64,000 bases of DNA from Ralstonia condita (lineage in GTDB: Bacteria > Pseudomonadota > Gammaproteobacteria > Burkholderiales > Burkholderiaceae): contig NZ_CATYWO010000005.1 in the NCBI RefSeq assembly GCF_958405655.1, forward strand, positions 124,001-188,000. Reading direction: 5' to 3'. This document shows positions 6,861 to 16,028 of this stretch, piece by piece; the stretch's first letter is position 1, and every line of letters begins with the position of its first letter. Under the pieces are notes generated by a model. The model was not told the DNA's origin. It did not search any database and saw only the letters and a program-made list of their open reading frames with translations. A program made the translations under genes and the position numbers.

Positions 6861-9274
6861 GCGGTTGGGAGACGATCGAAACGGGCTGCGGGAGCCAGGA
6901 TGGCAGCCAGCACCAGAGCCAGCATGGCACCTGGGCCGACCGTCATGCCGAAGGTTTCCAGCATGGGGACGTGCGAAAACGCCAGCAGACCGAAGCCGGC
7001 CACTGTCGCAAGGTTTGCCACCAGCAGCGACACCAGCGTCTGCGGAGCGAGACGCGGCTCGTGCGCATCGCGCCGGTTGAAGAACAGCGCATAGTTCGAG
7101 CCGACTGCGACAATGAGCAGCATCCCCACCAGATGCAGGATGGTGAGCTGCACGCCAGCCAGGGCAAAGCCGGCCGTCACCATCAGCACCGCCGCCACCA
7201 GCGGGGCAAGCGCGAGCAGCATCCGCCGCGGCGAGCGCAACGCCACGAGCAGTAGCAACGCGATGGCGGCAAGGCCGGCAAGCGACAGTCGAATGTCTTC
7301 CTGCACATAGTTGATATACAGGCGGTCGGCTTCGGCCTTCATGTCGACGAAGAGTGCGCCGGGCACGCTGGCACGTCCCACGGCGGCACGGATCGGGCCG
7401 GCATCCAGGCTGGGCTGGTTTGCCGCGCTCGGGGCCGCTGCGGGAGCGCGCAGTGGGAGCATGGCGCTCCATTGGCCGGCGCGTTCGGTCAGCAAGGCAT
7501 CCACGGCCAGCGCCATCGACGTGCCCTGCAGATCGGCCCGTCGCAGCAGCGGTTGCGTCCGGGCGGCATTCACATCCGAGAGGAAGGGGGCGAAGCGCTC
7601 CGGCCTGACACGGATGGGCTGATCCTGGACGGCGCTGCGCATGCGCTGGGCAAGCACATCGGCAGGCGGCAGGCTGGCGAGGCGCGCGCGTTGGGTGGCA
7701 TCGCTCGGCAGGTAGCGGGCGGGGCTCTCGAACCCGGCGAGCGTGCCGTCATCCACCAGCGGCTGCAACCGTGCCGCGACCTTTTCGGCGCCTTCCAGCG
7801 CGGCCTGCGCCGTGGCGCCCGGGATGACCACCAGATAGCGCACGTCCGGCGCGCCGATATCGGCGCGCAGGCTGGCGTCGAGCGCCTGGCTTTTCGCAGG
7901 CACCGGACTGAGCGCAGCGAGTTCGCGGCTCCACAGCGCATGGCGATGCACGGCGAGCACGGCGCATGCGCCTATCAGGACGAGCAACACCAGCCCGCGC
8001 AGGCGAGGCGCCGCCTGTGTTGCCCGCGCCAGCCACGCGCCGAGCCATGAGACATCGCGCACGGCCACCCGCGTTCCCTGCAGGTGCGGCAGCACGTAGC
8101 GTGTCACCGCAGCGGCCGTGCACAGCCCGACGATCGAGTACAGCCCGAGTTGGACGAGACCGGGAAAGCCCGAGAACAGCATCGATGCGAAACCGCATAC
8201 CGAGGTGAGCACGCCCAGGCGGACGGTGGGCCAGACCTCGGTGATCCAGGCGCGGACGGCCTCGGCCGGACGGGCATCGCGCGAGCGGGCGGATTGCACG
8301 AACAGGTAGATCGAATAGTCCACCGCCTCGCCGATGAGCGTGGTGCCGAACCCGAGCGTGAGCCCGTGCACCGTGCCGAACGACAAGCTGACCGCTGCGA
8401 GGCCAGCCGCCACGCCCGACAGCACGGGCAGCAGCCCGAGCGCCAGCGTGCGCGGCGAGCGGTACACCATCAGCAGCAGCGCGACCACCAGCGCAAGGCT
8501 CAGGGTCGAAAGCCGCTCGACGTCATGCTTGATGGTGTCGCGCGCGTCGACGGAGAACACCCCGGGCCCCGTCAGCAACAGCCGCGTCGGGGCAGCGTTG
8601 GGTACCTCGTGCGCCGCCGCTTGGAACGCGCGCCGCACGGTGTCGATGGCGCGCGCCTGCGCATCGGTATCGGAGCCCGCCGCCGCGGTTTGCGCCACCA
8701 GTACGGCGCGCTGGCCATCGCGTGACGCCCACACACCATGCATCGATGCGGGGAGCGCGGTGCTGTCGAGCTGGCCGAGCAGCGTCGCCACTTCGCCGGT
8801 CGGGTCGCGCGGTAGCAGATTCTTGGCGACCATGCCGGCGGAAGAACTCAGTAAGTCCAGGCTCTCGCCGAGCGCGGCGTGCAGCCCCTCGGCGGAAAAG
8901 CGCTGCGGCGTGACGCCGGGGCTCAGCACATAACGGTGTTCAAAGATGAACTGCTGATCGCGCGCTTCGCTCACCGGCTCGCCATTGTTGACGGCGCTGA
9001 ACTGCGCATCGGCACGCAGCGTGGCCGCAAGTTGGCGTGAGAGCGCCGCCCGCGTGGCGGCATCGCCGCCTTCAATGCCGACGAGGATCATCCGCGACAC
9101 CAGCCCCTCGCGCAGTTGGTCGACCAGCACGCGCTGCTCTGCGCTCGGCGAGCGCGGCAGGAAGGCGGACAGGTCCGCCGTGAAGCGCGTGCGGCCGATC
9201 ACCACCGCGCACAGCAGCAGACCGAGCAGCCATGCCAGCACTGCAGGCTGACGCAAGGCAGGTGTTCTGTCCAT
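6857..9274 (-). CDS. MMPL/RND-family exporter of the polyene-type cluster
   Basis: An 805-aa inner-membrane transporter of the MMPL (COG4258-like) family. The layout is one N-terminal helix (VLAWLLGLLLCAVVIGRT), a large periplasmic domain (about 30-240), five helices (about 250-400), a second periplasmic domain, and five more helices (about 640-800) ending FGMTVGPGAMLALVLAAILAPAARF. The internal duplication is typical of RND proteins. The block GFGTTLIGEAVDYSIYLFVQ carries the helix-4 acidic residue of proton-coupled members. In aryl-polyene clusters this protein is thought to lift the lipid-like product from the inner membrane and work with the LolA-like carrier. The next gene upstream is exactly that carrier, 7 nt away. 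Confidence 0.87.
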   Translation of the reverse strand: MDRTPALRQPAVLAWLLGLLLCAVVIGRTRFTADLSAFLPRSPSAEQRVLVDQLREGLVSRMILVGIEGGDAATRAALSRQLAATLRADAQFSAVNNGEPVSEARDQQFIFEHRYVLSPGVTPQRFSAEGLHAALGESLDLLSSSAGMVAKNLLPRDPTGEVATLLGQLDSTALPASMHGVWASRDGQRAVLVAQTAAAGSDTDAQARAIDTVRRAFQAAAHEVPNAAPTRLLLTGPGVFSVDARDTIKHDVERLSTLSLALVVALLLMVYRSPRTLALGLLPVLSGVAAGLAAVSLSFGTVHGLTLGFGTTLIGEAVDYSIYLFVQSARSRDARPAEAVRAWITEVWPTVRLGVLTSVCGFASMLFSGFPGLVQLGLYSIVGLCTAAAVTRYVLPHLQGTRVAVRDVSWLGAWLARATQAAPRLRGLVLLVLIGACAVLAVHRHALWSRELAALSPVPAKSQALDASLRADIGAPDVRYLVVIPGATAQAALEGAEKVAARLQPLVDDGTLAGFESPARYLPSDATQRARLASLPPADVLAQRMRSAVQDQPIRVRPERFAPFLSDVNAARTQPLLRRADLQGTSMALAVDALLTERAGQWSAMLPLRAPAAAPSAANQPSLDAGPIRAAVGRASVPGALFVDMKAEADRLYINYVQEDIRLSLAGLAAIALLLLVALRSPRRMLLALAPLVAAVLMVTAGFALAGVQLTILHLVGMLLIVAVGSNYALFFNRRDAHEPRLAPQTLVSLLVANLATVAGFGLLAFSHVPMLETFGMTVGPGAMLALVLAAILAPAARFDRLPTA

Positions 9275-9281
9275 GTGGGAC

Positions 9282-9884
9282 CTAGTTGGCGGAAACGCGC
9301 TGCAGCCGCATCAGCGAATGGTCGCCGTCGGCCTGGCGGATCGTGACGGTGCGCAGCATGTCACCGGTGCCATCCAGCGTGACGGTGCTGATGACCTTGC
9401 GCATGCGCGCGTCGATCGGTGTGAGCGTCAGCGTCCAATCATCGCCATGGCCTGCGATAGCGACCGTGTAGACCGCTTCGAGCGCAAAGCGGTTGCCTGC
9501 CAGCGTGGCGCGGATGCTCTCGATGAACGCGCCGAGTTCGGGGTACTGCGTGAGCGGCATCGTGAACTTGCGCTGGTTGCGCTCGACGGTGAGTTTGTCG
9601 CCGTCGATGATCATGTGCTCGGGCTTGGGGCGCAGCGTGCGTTTCTCCAGATGATCCGGGGCGATGAACACCAGCTCCCCGGAGGATTCGACTGGCTGCT
9701 CGGCAATCGAGAGGTATTTGGTTTCCGTAAAGGTGGCGCGGCCCGATTTGTTGCGCGCAAGGGTCGACATCAGGCGGTCGAGCGTCCATCCGCCGTTGCT
9801 GCCGTGGGCATCGGCGGTACCTGCCAGCAGACTTGCGGCCAGCAAAGCTAGGCAGATGCGGAGGAATGGGCGCATGGCGATCAT
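9282..9884 (-). CDS. LolA-like periplasmic lipid carrier
   Basis: A 200-aa exported protein. The signal peptide MIAMRPFLRICLALLAASLLAGTADA is cleaved near residue 26. The mature part has the LolA/LolB-like half-barrel pattern: GRATFTETKYLSIAEQPVESSG, FIAPDHLEKRTLRPKPEHMII and a C-terminal repeat of strands (WTLTLTPIDARMRKVISTVTL). Proteins of this type in polyene clusters are expected to carry the product across the periplasm. The start ATG 9884 overlaps the acyltransferase stop (ATGA), and an internal Met at residue 4 is a possible alternative. The MMPL exporter follows directly. Confidence 0.82.
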   Translation of the reverse strand: MIAMRPFLRICLALLAASLLAGTADAHGSNGGWTLDRLMSTLARNKSGRATFTETKYLSIAEQPVESSGELVFIAPDHLEKRTLRPKPEHMIIDGDKLTVERNQRKFTMPLTQYPELGAFIESIRATLAGNRFALEAVYTVAIAGHGDDWTLTLTPIDARMRKVISTVTLDGTGDMLRTVTIRQADGDHSLMRLQRVSAN

Positions 9885-10843
9885 GGTGTCAGGGTCTCGC
9901 GCGGGTCAGTCGGCGCATGCTGGCGCGGCGGGACAGCGCCGGCATCGTGCCAGAAATCGAAGTAATTGAACCAGTTGTACGGCGCCGCGCGGCAGTAGTG
10001 CTCGACGCGTTCCACGTAGCGCGACAGTGCAGCCTGCACGGCTTCGGCGCGCTGCTCGCGCCTGAGGTGGGTGAAATCGGCCAACAGGTCGAAGTGGACG
10101 GCGTAGCGGTTGCCTCCCTGGTGCAGGCCCGTCATGAACAGGACTGGCCGCTTGAGGATGGCCGCCATGTGCAGCGGCCCGAGCGGAAACGCAGCGGGCG
10201 TCCCGAAAAACGCCATGTACCGTGTCGAGCCGGCCGCCTCCCGCAGCAGTGTGCGATCGGCCAGCATGCCGACCAGGCGGTTGTCATCCAGCGCCTCGCG
10301 CACGTGAAGCATCGCATCGACACGCCCCAGCGAAATGACCTCTGGGGCAGCGGCCGGGTTGATGGCTGCGATGGCGGCATTGATATTGCGCGCGTTCTCT
10401 TCGTACATCGCCACGGCCACACGCAGGTCCGGGACCGTCCGGCCAAGCGCACGCACGACCTCGAAGCTGCCCAGGTGCGCCCCCAGCAGGAAAGCCCCGC
10501 GTCCCTGGGCGAGCACATCATGCACATGGGCCTGCCCCTGCAACTCGATGTCGAACAGGTCAAAGCGTCCGTTGATCAGGTAGATCCGGTCGTGGATGGT
10601 GGTGGCAAACGTGAACATGTGCCGAAAGACATCGCCCATGCCGACGGGCCGCCCAAGCGCGCGGCGCAGGTAGTTGCGCGAGGCCCGGCAAGCCGCCGGA
10701 GAGAACAGCACGAAATACACGGCGATCAGCCTGAGCACGATGCGCCCGAACCGTCGACCAAGCCGCAGCGAGATCCACGTCATGACGCGCAGGAGCAACG
10801 CGTTGCTGCGCTCGGGGCGCTCCGCCCATTCGGTGCGCTTCAT
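9881..10843 (-). CDS. LpxL/HtrB-like lysophospholipid acyltransferase
   Basis: A 320-aa protein of the bacterial lauroyl/myristoyl acyltransferase family. The catalytic HX4E motif is seen in GAHLGSFEVVRALG (about residues 140-153). The conserved GMLADRTLL and FFGTPAAFPLGPLHMA blocks follow, and the C terminus PYNWFNYFDFWHD matches the family. A hydrophobic segment near residues 35-55 anchors it to the inner membrane. It probably attaches the finished acyl chain to a glycerol or lipid acceptor, since ACP-bound polyenes are usually transferred to a lipid anchor; the acceptor here is unknown. It overlaps both neighbours by 4 nt, showing tight translational coupling. Confidence 0.86.
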   Translation of the reverse strand: MKRTEWAERPERSNALLLRVMTWISLRLGRRFGRIVLRLIAVYFVLFSPAACRASRNYLRRALGRPVGMGDVFRHMFTFATTIHDRIYLINGRFDLFDIELQGQAHVHDVLAQGRGAFLLGAHLGSFEVVRALGRTVPDLRVAVAMYEENARNINAAIAAINPAAAPEVISLGRVDAMLHVREALDDNRLVGMLADRTLLREAAGSTRYMAFFGTPAAFPLGPLHMAAILKRPVLFMTGLHQGGNRYAVHFDLLADFTHLRREQRAEAVQAALSRYVERVEHYCRAAPYNWFNYFDFWHDAGAVPPRQHAPTDPRETLTP

Positions 10844-12534
10844 GTCCGGACCTCGTCCTTGGCCGACAGCACGCCGCTCGCCACGTCCCGGTCGCCCGTG
10901 CGGATCGTGAAGCGGATGGTGCCGCTGGCCGCCGTGTCGAATGCCACGTCAAGCTGGTCACCGGGCGCTGCGGGGCTGAGGAATTTGGCCGAGCTGATCT
11001 TGCACGCATCGAACGAGCGTCCCAGCGCTGCGCCGATGCGTTGCAGCGCATGATCGAGCAGCACCACACCCGGCACGATCGGGTGCCCCGGGAAGTGGCC
11101 CGGCAGGGCCGGATGGTCAGGCGGAATGCTGAAACGCATGGCGGACGCGTCGCGATGGTGTGGCCAGTGCCGCGCAACCAGTCTCGCGAGCGCATCCCGC
11201 GCGAGCTTGCCGGTGCCGTCGCGCGGCAGCGCGTCGACCATCAGCAGCGGGCGCGGCAGGAAGGCGGCATCGATGTGGTCATGCAAGGCATGCAGGATGT
11301 CTGCGGGGCGGAGGCCCGGCGCAACCGCCAGGGCAACGAGTCGCGTCACGGGCGCGCCCCCGTTGGCGCGCGAGGCCGCTGGCACATCGTCCGGCATGAA
11401 GAACACGCCGTCCTCCACGCCCGGAATCGCGTTGAGCTGGTGATTCAGATAGGCCACCGAGCAACGCTTGCCGGCGATGTTGACGAGATCGGCTTTGCGC
11501 CCATGCAACAGGAACTGCGTGTCGTCCAGCAGTTCGATGGCGTCGCCCATCGGTACAGGTGTCTCGACGTGTCCGCCGGATACCCATACGGTTGTGCCCT
11601 CGCCGTCCGGATCGTCCACGCTTGCGCGCGCCTCCATCCGCAGTGACGGGTACAGGCGCCAAGCCGTTTCCTGCGCGGTGCGCCGCGTCGCAATCTGGCC
11701 GGTTTCAGTACTGCCGTAGATTTCGATCAGCGGTGCCGCCAGGCGCGCCTCGGCTTCACGGGCAAGCCCTGCTGACAGCGGCGCCGTCGCCGACAGGACC
11801 AGCGCTGCGTCCGGCAACGCTGCATCCGACGCCAGCAGCGCGCGCAGGTGCACCGGCGACGTCACCAGCACGCGCGGCTGCGGCACTTCCGCAAGCGCAT
11901 CGCGGATGTCCGCCGGGTAGAACGGCTGCCGGTTGCTGAACGCCAGGCCGCCTTGCAGTGCAAGCAGCACGGTGACCTCGAAGCCGTACATGTGCTGTGC
12001 GGGCACCGTGCCGACCACCGTGTACGCGCGTCCGTCATCCAGCCCAAGCCGTGCCACTGCCAAGTGCATGCACCGCACGAGGGCGCCCCACGTCTTGCGA
12101 TGCGGCACGGGCGTCCCGGTCGATCCCGAGGTGAACAGGATGGCCATGGTGCGGGAGGCATCGATCTGTGGCACGTCAGTGGCGGCGGGCGCCTGCACGG
12201 CGTCGGGGTAGCGAACGCCAGGCAGATCGACCGGACAGGCGTGCGCGTCGTGCAGGCAAAACACCTCGGGCGCGAACGCCGCGAGCTGGCGCACCATCTG
12301 CGGCGTCTGCATGGGCGGCAGCAGGCTGACCTTGCCGGCGACGAGCGCGGCACACAGGCCGACCGCGAAGCGGTAGCGATCAGCGCACGCGTTGAAGACG
12401 TGCCCGCCCGGTGGAAGCATCGCGGCGAGGCCCAGCACGTCGGCAAGGAAGGCGCGCACCGTGACCGGCGCACCGTCGCGCCAGGCGAGCGTGTGTTCGA
12501 GCGAGGGATGGGAGACCAGCGGGTAAGTCGGCAT
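10840..12534 (-). CDS. Acyl-adenylate ligase fused to a FabZ-like dehydratase
   Basis: A 564-aa two-domain protein. Residues 1 to about 455 are an ANL-superfamily adenylation domain with the P-loop AILFTSGSTGTPVPHRKTWG, the EIYGSTETGQIATRR motif, the hinge HGRKADLVNIAGKR and the C-terminal lysine block PRDGTGKLARDAL. The last roughly 100 residues are a hotdog dehydratase with HPALPGHFPGHPIVPGVVLL, where the His of HFPGHP is catalytic in FabZ/FabA. The ligase should activate a starter acid onto the ACP or CoA, and the fused domain should dehydrate intermediates. In some aryl-polyene clusters these are two separate proteins. It starts 30 nt after the COG4648 gene. Confidence 0.87.
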   Translation of the reverse strand: MPTYPLVSHPSLEHTLAWRDGAPVTVRAFLADVLGLAAMLPPGGHVFNACADRYRFAVGLCAALVAGKVSLLPPMQTPQMVRQLAAFAPEVFCLHDAHACPVDLPGVRYPDAVQAPAATDVPQIDASRTMAILFTSGSTGTPVPHRKTWGALVRCMHLAVARLGLDDGRAYTVVGTVPAQHMYGFEVTVLLALQGGLAFSNRQPFYPADIRDALAEVPQPRVLVTSPVHLRALLASDAALPDAALVLSATAPLSAGLAREAEARLAAPLIEIYGSTETGQIATRRTAQETAWRLYPSLRMEARASVDDPDGEGTTVWVSGGHVETPVPMGDAIELLDDTQFLLHGRKADLVNIAGKRCSVAYLNHQLNAIPGVEDGVFFMPDDVPAASRANGGAPVTRLVALAVAPGLRPADILHALHDHIDAAFLPRPLLMVDALPRDGTGKLARDALARLVARHWPHHRDASAMRFSIPPDHPALPGHFPGHPIVPGVVLLDHALQRIGAALGRSFDACKISSAKFLSPAAPGDQLDVAFDTAASGTIRFTIRTGDRDVASGVLSAKDEVRT

Positions 12535-12564
12535 GAGAGGTACGGAACGGCGTCGTCGGGTGGG

Positions 12565-13218
12565 TCAGCGGGCCCGGCTTGCAGTTGCGTTCGATTGCCG
12601 GTAGGCGCGCACGGCATCGAGCAGGCTGGAGCGGGGCTCCCCGCGCAGCGCGATGCACCTGCACAGGTATTCCACCACGAACATCGCGCCCACCAGGGGC
12701 AGCGACAGGTAGTTGGCAAACGACGACCATGTGACGATCGATGCCGCGGCAAACAGCAACGTGGAGGCCATCGCGGTTGCCACGAAGAACAGCGTCCACG
12801 CCACCGTAACCTGCCGCGAATAGCGCGCAATGCGTGGTGTGAGGGTGCCGTGCACCAAGGCAGCGAAGTGCGTGCATAGCGGCTCACGCCCCGCGACGAG
12901 CGTGCGGCCGAACACGTAGGCCAGCAGCAGGTTGAAGCTGACATGTTCGAGGTACAGGCCCCATTCGAAATGGCGGGCCAGCGGTTGGCGTGCCATCCAG
13001 AGCACGATGCAGGCAAGCGCCCACAGCGGCAGCAACCATGCGCGCCGTGCCGACCGTGCCGCCACGCCCAGCACGATCCCGAGCGCAGGCACAAGCGCCA
13101 TCGCCAGACCAACGCCATGCGCGTCTGGCGTGGCCACTGCGTAGTGCGCAATGACCTGGTAGGCGACGATCCCGGCGATGCCGGCTGTGCCCCGGACGAT
13201 GCCGGTCAGTCGATCCAT
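12565..13218 (-). CDS. COG4648-type polytopic membrane protein
   Basis: A 217-aa hydrophobic protein with about six predicted helices, for example GVGLAMALVPALGIVLGVA, WLLPLWALACIVLWMA and FVATAMASTLLFAAASIVTW. It matches the COG4648 family that recurs in aryl-polyene and flexirubin-type clusters, where its exact role is not known to me. Conserved-looking polar residues sit in HVSFNLLLAYVFGRTL and in TLTPRIARYSRQVTVAWTLFF. It is the first gene of the minus-strand operon, divergent from the ACP gene across a 460-nt intergenic region. Confidence 0.72.
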   Translation of the reverse strand: MDRLTGIVRGTAGIAGIVAYQVIAHYAVATPDAHGVGLAMALVPALGIVLGVAARSARRAWLLPLWALACIVLWMARQPLARHFEWGLYLEHVSFNLLLAYVFGRTLVAGREPLCTHFAALVHGTLTPRIARYSRQVTVAWTLFFVATAMASTLLFAAASIVTWSSFANYLSLPLVGAMFVVEYLCRCIALRGEPRSSLLDAVRAYRQSNATASRAR

Positions 13219-13678
13219 GTAAGCGTACGAGAGGTGCAGGCGGCGCGGCGCTGCCTTGTTGCGACGTTGTCTTGGTCTGGGTGTGCCCGGCGCGGCCGGA
13301 CGATTGCATCATACGACCCGGGGTGGCCCGGGAAGCGGTTCAAGCGGCCACATTCTAGGGCCCGGCACGCACCGCGCCCGCTTCGCCGAAGCCGTGTTTG
13401 TAACCGGATGTACGACGCAGGGGGCTGCCGGTGCGCAGCTTCGGGGCGCGCAGCGGCACCGCGCAAGCCGTTGAATCGTTTGCGTCACCCCGAAAGGCCG
13501 CCGCGCCATGCGGTCTTTGTCACGGTTTCGCGCTATACGATGTGTAACCCTTCGTCTAGAATCCGCCTAGCTTAAACGACCCCCGACCACACGGGCGGGG
13601 GCGGGGCTTCGCGCGAGGAGGACGTCGTCGTTTCTGGTCGCATTCCCTCGCCGCGGGCCGCCTGTGTACGCAAGACCG
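13219..13678. other. Divergent intergenic region of the polyene-type cluster
   Basis: No credible gene is visible in these 460 nt, which must hold the promoters of the leftward operon and of the ACP-glycosyltransferase pair. A GCTATACGATG near 13532-13542 could be a -10 element, but no -35 at the right spacing was found. A strong GGAGGA (about 13615) is not followed by a usable start at normal distance. Confidence 0.5.
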
Positions 13679-13939
13679 ATGAACGATCTGGAAAAAGAGC
13701 TCGCCGCGCTGATGATCGGCGAACTGAACCTCGAAGACATTCAACTCGATACGCTCACGGCGAACACGCCGCTGTATGGCGAAGGGTTTGCGCTCGACTC
13801 CATCGACATCCTCGAAATTGCGCTGCTGATTTCCAAGAAGTACGGCTTCGAGCTGCGCTCGGGCAATCCGGACAACGAACAGATCTTCGCCTCGCTGGGT
13901 TCGCTGGCAGCCTACGTGGCTGCGCACCGCACGCGCTAG
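13679..13939 (+). CDS. Acyl carrier protein
   Basis: An 86-aa acidic carrier protein. The phosphopantetheine attachment serine lies in GEGFALDSIDILEIALLISK (Ser about 43). That is the DS-[ILV] pattern of ACPs followed by the recognition helix. It would tether growing chains for the ketosynthase pair and dehydratases encoded divergently. ATG 13679 gives MNDLEKELAALMIGELNLEDI, the usual length before the DSI site. A GTG at 13664 would add five residues and neither has a strong ribosome site. It is followed by a glycosyltransferase 35 nt downstream. It is the only ACP in this cluster; related clusters often have two. Confidence 0.88.
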   Translation: MNDLEKELAALMIGELNLEDIQLDTLTANTPLYGEGFALDSIDILEIALLISKKYGFELRSGNPDNEQIFASLGSLAAYVAAHRTR

Positions 13940-13974
13940 TGCCCGACGACACTCCGCTGCACTGACGCGACGCC

Positions 13975-14745
13975 ATGCCGATGATGGCTGCTTCATCCAC
14001 GCACCTGGTCCTGATCCCCAGTTACAACCCGGGCATCAAGGTGGACGAGACCGTGCGCAACGCGCGGGCGCAGTGGAACCCCGTGTGGGTCGTCGTGGAT
14101 GGCAGCACGGATGGCAGCACCGAACGCCTGCAGGCAATGGCGGCACACGATGCAGGACTGCGCGTGATCGTGCTGCCGCGCAACCGTGGCAAGGGCGTGG
14201 CCGTGCTGGCCGGGCTCAAGGCCGCCGCTGCTAGCGGCTTCACGCACGTGCTGACCATGGACGCCGACGGCCAACATCCCGCTCACCTCATTCCCGCCTT
14301 CATGGCTGCCGCGCAGGCCTCGCCCGGCGCGATGATCCTCGGCCAGCCATTGTTCGACGCAAGCGCGCCGCGACTGCGCGTGCAAGGTCGGCGCCTGTCC
14401 AACTTCTTTGCGGAGGTGGAGACCCTTGGCGCCGGCATCGGCGACACGCTGTTCGGCTTTCGCGTGTACCCGATCGCGCCGCTGGTTGCCATCATGCAGC
14501 GGCGGACGTGGATGCGCGGCTTCGATTTTGACCCCGAGGCGGCCGTGCGGCTGTGCTGGGCCGGCGTGCGGCCCATCCGGATGGATGCGCCCGTGCGCTA
14601 CTTCCGTGCGGACGAGGGCGGCGTGTCGCATTTCCAGTATCTGCGCGACAACGTGCTACTGGTCGGGATGCACCTCCGGCTCCTGGCGGGCGGCGTGTTG
14701 CGGTTGCCCCGGATGATTGCCCGCCAGGTGCGTCAGGGCTGGTGA
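13975..14745 (+). CDS. Glycosyltransferase family 2
   Basis: A 256-aa GT2 (GT-A fold) enzyme. It opens LVLIPSYNPGIKVDETV and has VVVDGSTDGSTERLQ for nucleotide-sugar binding. It carries the DxD-type metal site in VLTMDADGQHPAHL and the GFRVYPI and DFDPEAAVRL blocks typical of dolichol-phosphate-mannose synthase-like members. There is no long C-terminal membrane domain, so it acts in the cytoplasm or at the membrane face. In the cluster it likely glycosylates the lipid acceptor or product. Several close ATGs (13975, 13981, 13984) are possible starts and none has a strong ribosome site. Confidence 0.86.
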   Translation: MPMMAASSTHLVLIPSYNPGIKVDETVRNARAQWNPVWVVVDGSTDGSTERLQAMAAHDAGLRVIVLPRNRGKGVAVLAGLKAAAASGFTHVLTMDADGQHPAHLIPAFMAAAQASPGAMILGQPLFDASAPRLRVQGRRLSNFFAEVETLGAGIGDTLFGFRVYPIAPLVAIMQRRTWMRGFDFDPEAAVRLCWAGVRPIRMDAPVRYFRADEGGVSHFQYLRDNVLLVGMHLRLLAGGVLRLPRMIARQVRQGW

Positions 14746-15023
14746 TCGGCGGCGTCAATGGTAGCGAACCACTCGTCGCGTTGAGCGGGTAGCTACGTCG
14801 GCTGCGTGGGGGCAGGGTGCCCCGGTTCCACGACCGGGCGTCCTGTGCGACGTGTGCGCGCCAAGCGCTGAGCCGCTCGCCTCGGAGCATGACGATCAGC
14901 GTCGCGCAAATCGCGCCGATACCGCGCAGAGCCCGGTCGCACCCCGGTCAAACAGGGGTGGTCACCCATTGTTCCGGAGGCGCATCCCCGCTAGGCTCGG
15001 GTTTTCGAGCGGAGGGCTGCACG

Positions 15024-15974
15024 ATGAGCTGGCAGAACTGGGTCATCTCGCGGATGGTCCGCAACCAGGTCAAGAGAGCGACCGAGCGGGAATCATTCGA
15101 TCCGATCGCGACACGACTGCACGCCGAGAAGCGCACCATGCCTTCCCCGGTCAAGTTGCCGCCGGACTGGCGCATCGTTCCGGCCGAGGACGGCCTGACG
15201 GGCGAGTGGATCGAACCTGCCGACCCTGCCCTGCACGCCGCCGCGCCGATCGTGCTCTACCTGCATGGGGGCGGCTATTTTTTCTGCAGCCCCCGCACCC
15301 ATCGCTCCATCACCATTGGTCTGGCCACGCACGCCCGCTCGCGCGTGTGTGTCCCCGACTACCGGCTCGCGCCCGAGCACCCGTTTCCCGCTCCGGTGGA
15401 AGACGCACTGTTCACGTACCGCGCGCTGCTGGCGCAGGGTGTGGCGCCATCGCGCATGGTGGTGGCGGGCGATTCTGCTGGCGGTGGGTTGGCCTTGGCC
15501 CTGCTGGTGGCGTTGCGCGATGCGGCCGAACCGCTGCCCGCCGGGGCGATCCTCTATTCTCCATGGACGGATCTCGCCGCCACCGGCCAGAGCCTGATCG
15601 ATAACGATGAATCCGACGTGATGTTCCGCGGCGCGTGGATGGCGCACGGCGCGGCCCTCTACCTGGGGGATTCGGGCGCGCCGGTGGATCATCCGCTCGC
15701 CTCGCCGCTCTATGCCGATTTCGCGGGGCTGCCGCCGCTGCATTGCTATGTCAGCACCAGCGAGGTCCTGCTGGACGACACCCTCCGAATGGCCGATCGT
15801 GCGCGCGCGGCTGGGGTAGCCGTTTCGGTAGAAATGGGCCGACGGCTTCCGCACGTCTGGCCGATCTTCTATCCTTTCCTACCAGAGGCGCGCAGTGCGC
15901 TGAAACGATCGGGCGAGCAGATCAGGCAACTGGTCGCCGCCTGCACAGAACCGGTGGAACGGACGCCGGCGTGA
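15024..15974 (+). CDS. Alpha/beta hydrolase, hormone-sensitive-lipase family
   Basis: A 316-aa esterase/lipase. The oxyanion-hole motif LYLHGGGYFFCSP and the nucleophile elbow VAGDSAGGGLAL identify the HSL (family IV) group. The Asp is expected around STSEVLLDDTLRMADRA and the His in RLPHVWPIF. It would hydrolyse short- or medium-chain esters and has no signal peptide. ATG 15024 follows a CGGAGGG ribosome site at 15010-15016, which decides against the longer in-frame reading. About 280 nt separate it from the glycosyltransferase, so it is probably its own unit, possibly with the HEXXH gene downstream (54-nt gap). Confidence 0.88.
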   Translation: MSWQNWVISRMVRNQVKRATERESFDPIATRLHAEKRTMPSPVKLPPDWRIVPAEDGLTGEWIEPADPALHAAAPIVLYLHGGGYFFCSPRTHRSITIGLATHARSRVCVPDYRLAPEHPFPAPVEDALFTYRALLAQGVAPSRMVVAGDSAGGGLALALLVALRDAAEPLPAGAILYSPWTDLAATGQSLIDNDESDVMFRGAWMAHGAALYLGDSGAPVDHPLASPLYADFAGLPPLHCYVSTSEVLLDDTLRMADRARAAGVAVSVEMGRRLPHVWPIFYPFLPEARSALKRSGEQIRQLVAACTEPVERTPA

Positions 15975-16028
15975 CTCGCCCGGCGCCCCAGTGCGGACGG
16001 GCCGGGAGGCGTGAGTGGGGAGCACAGC

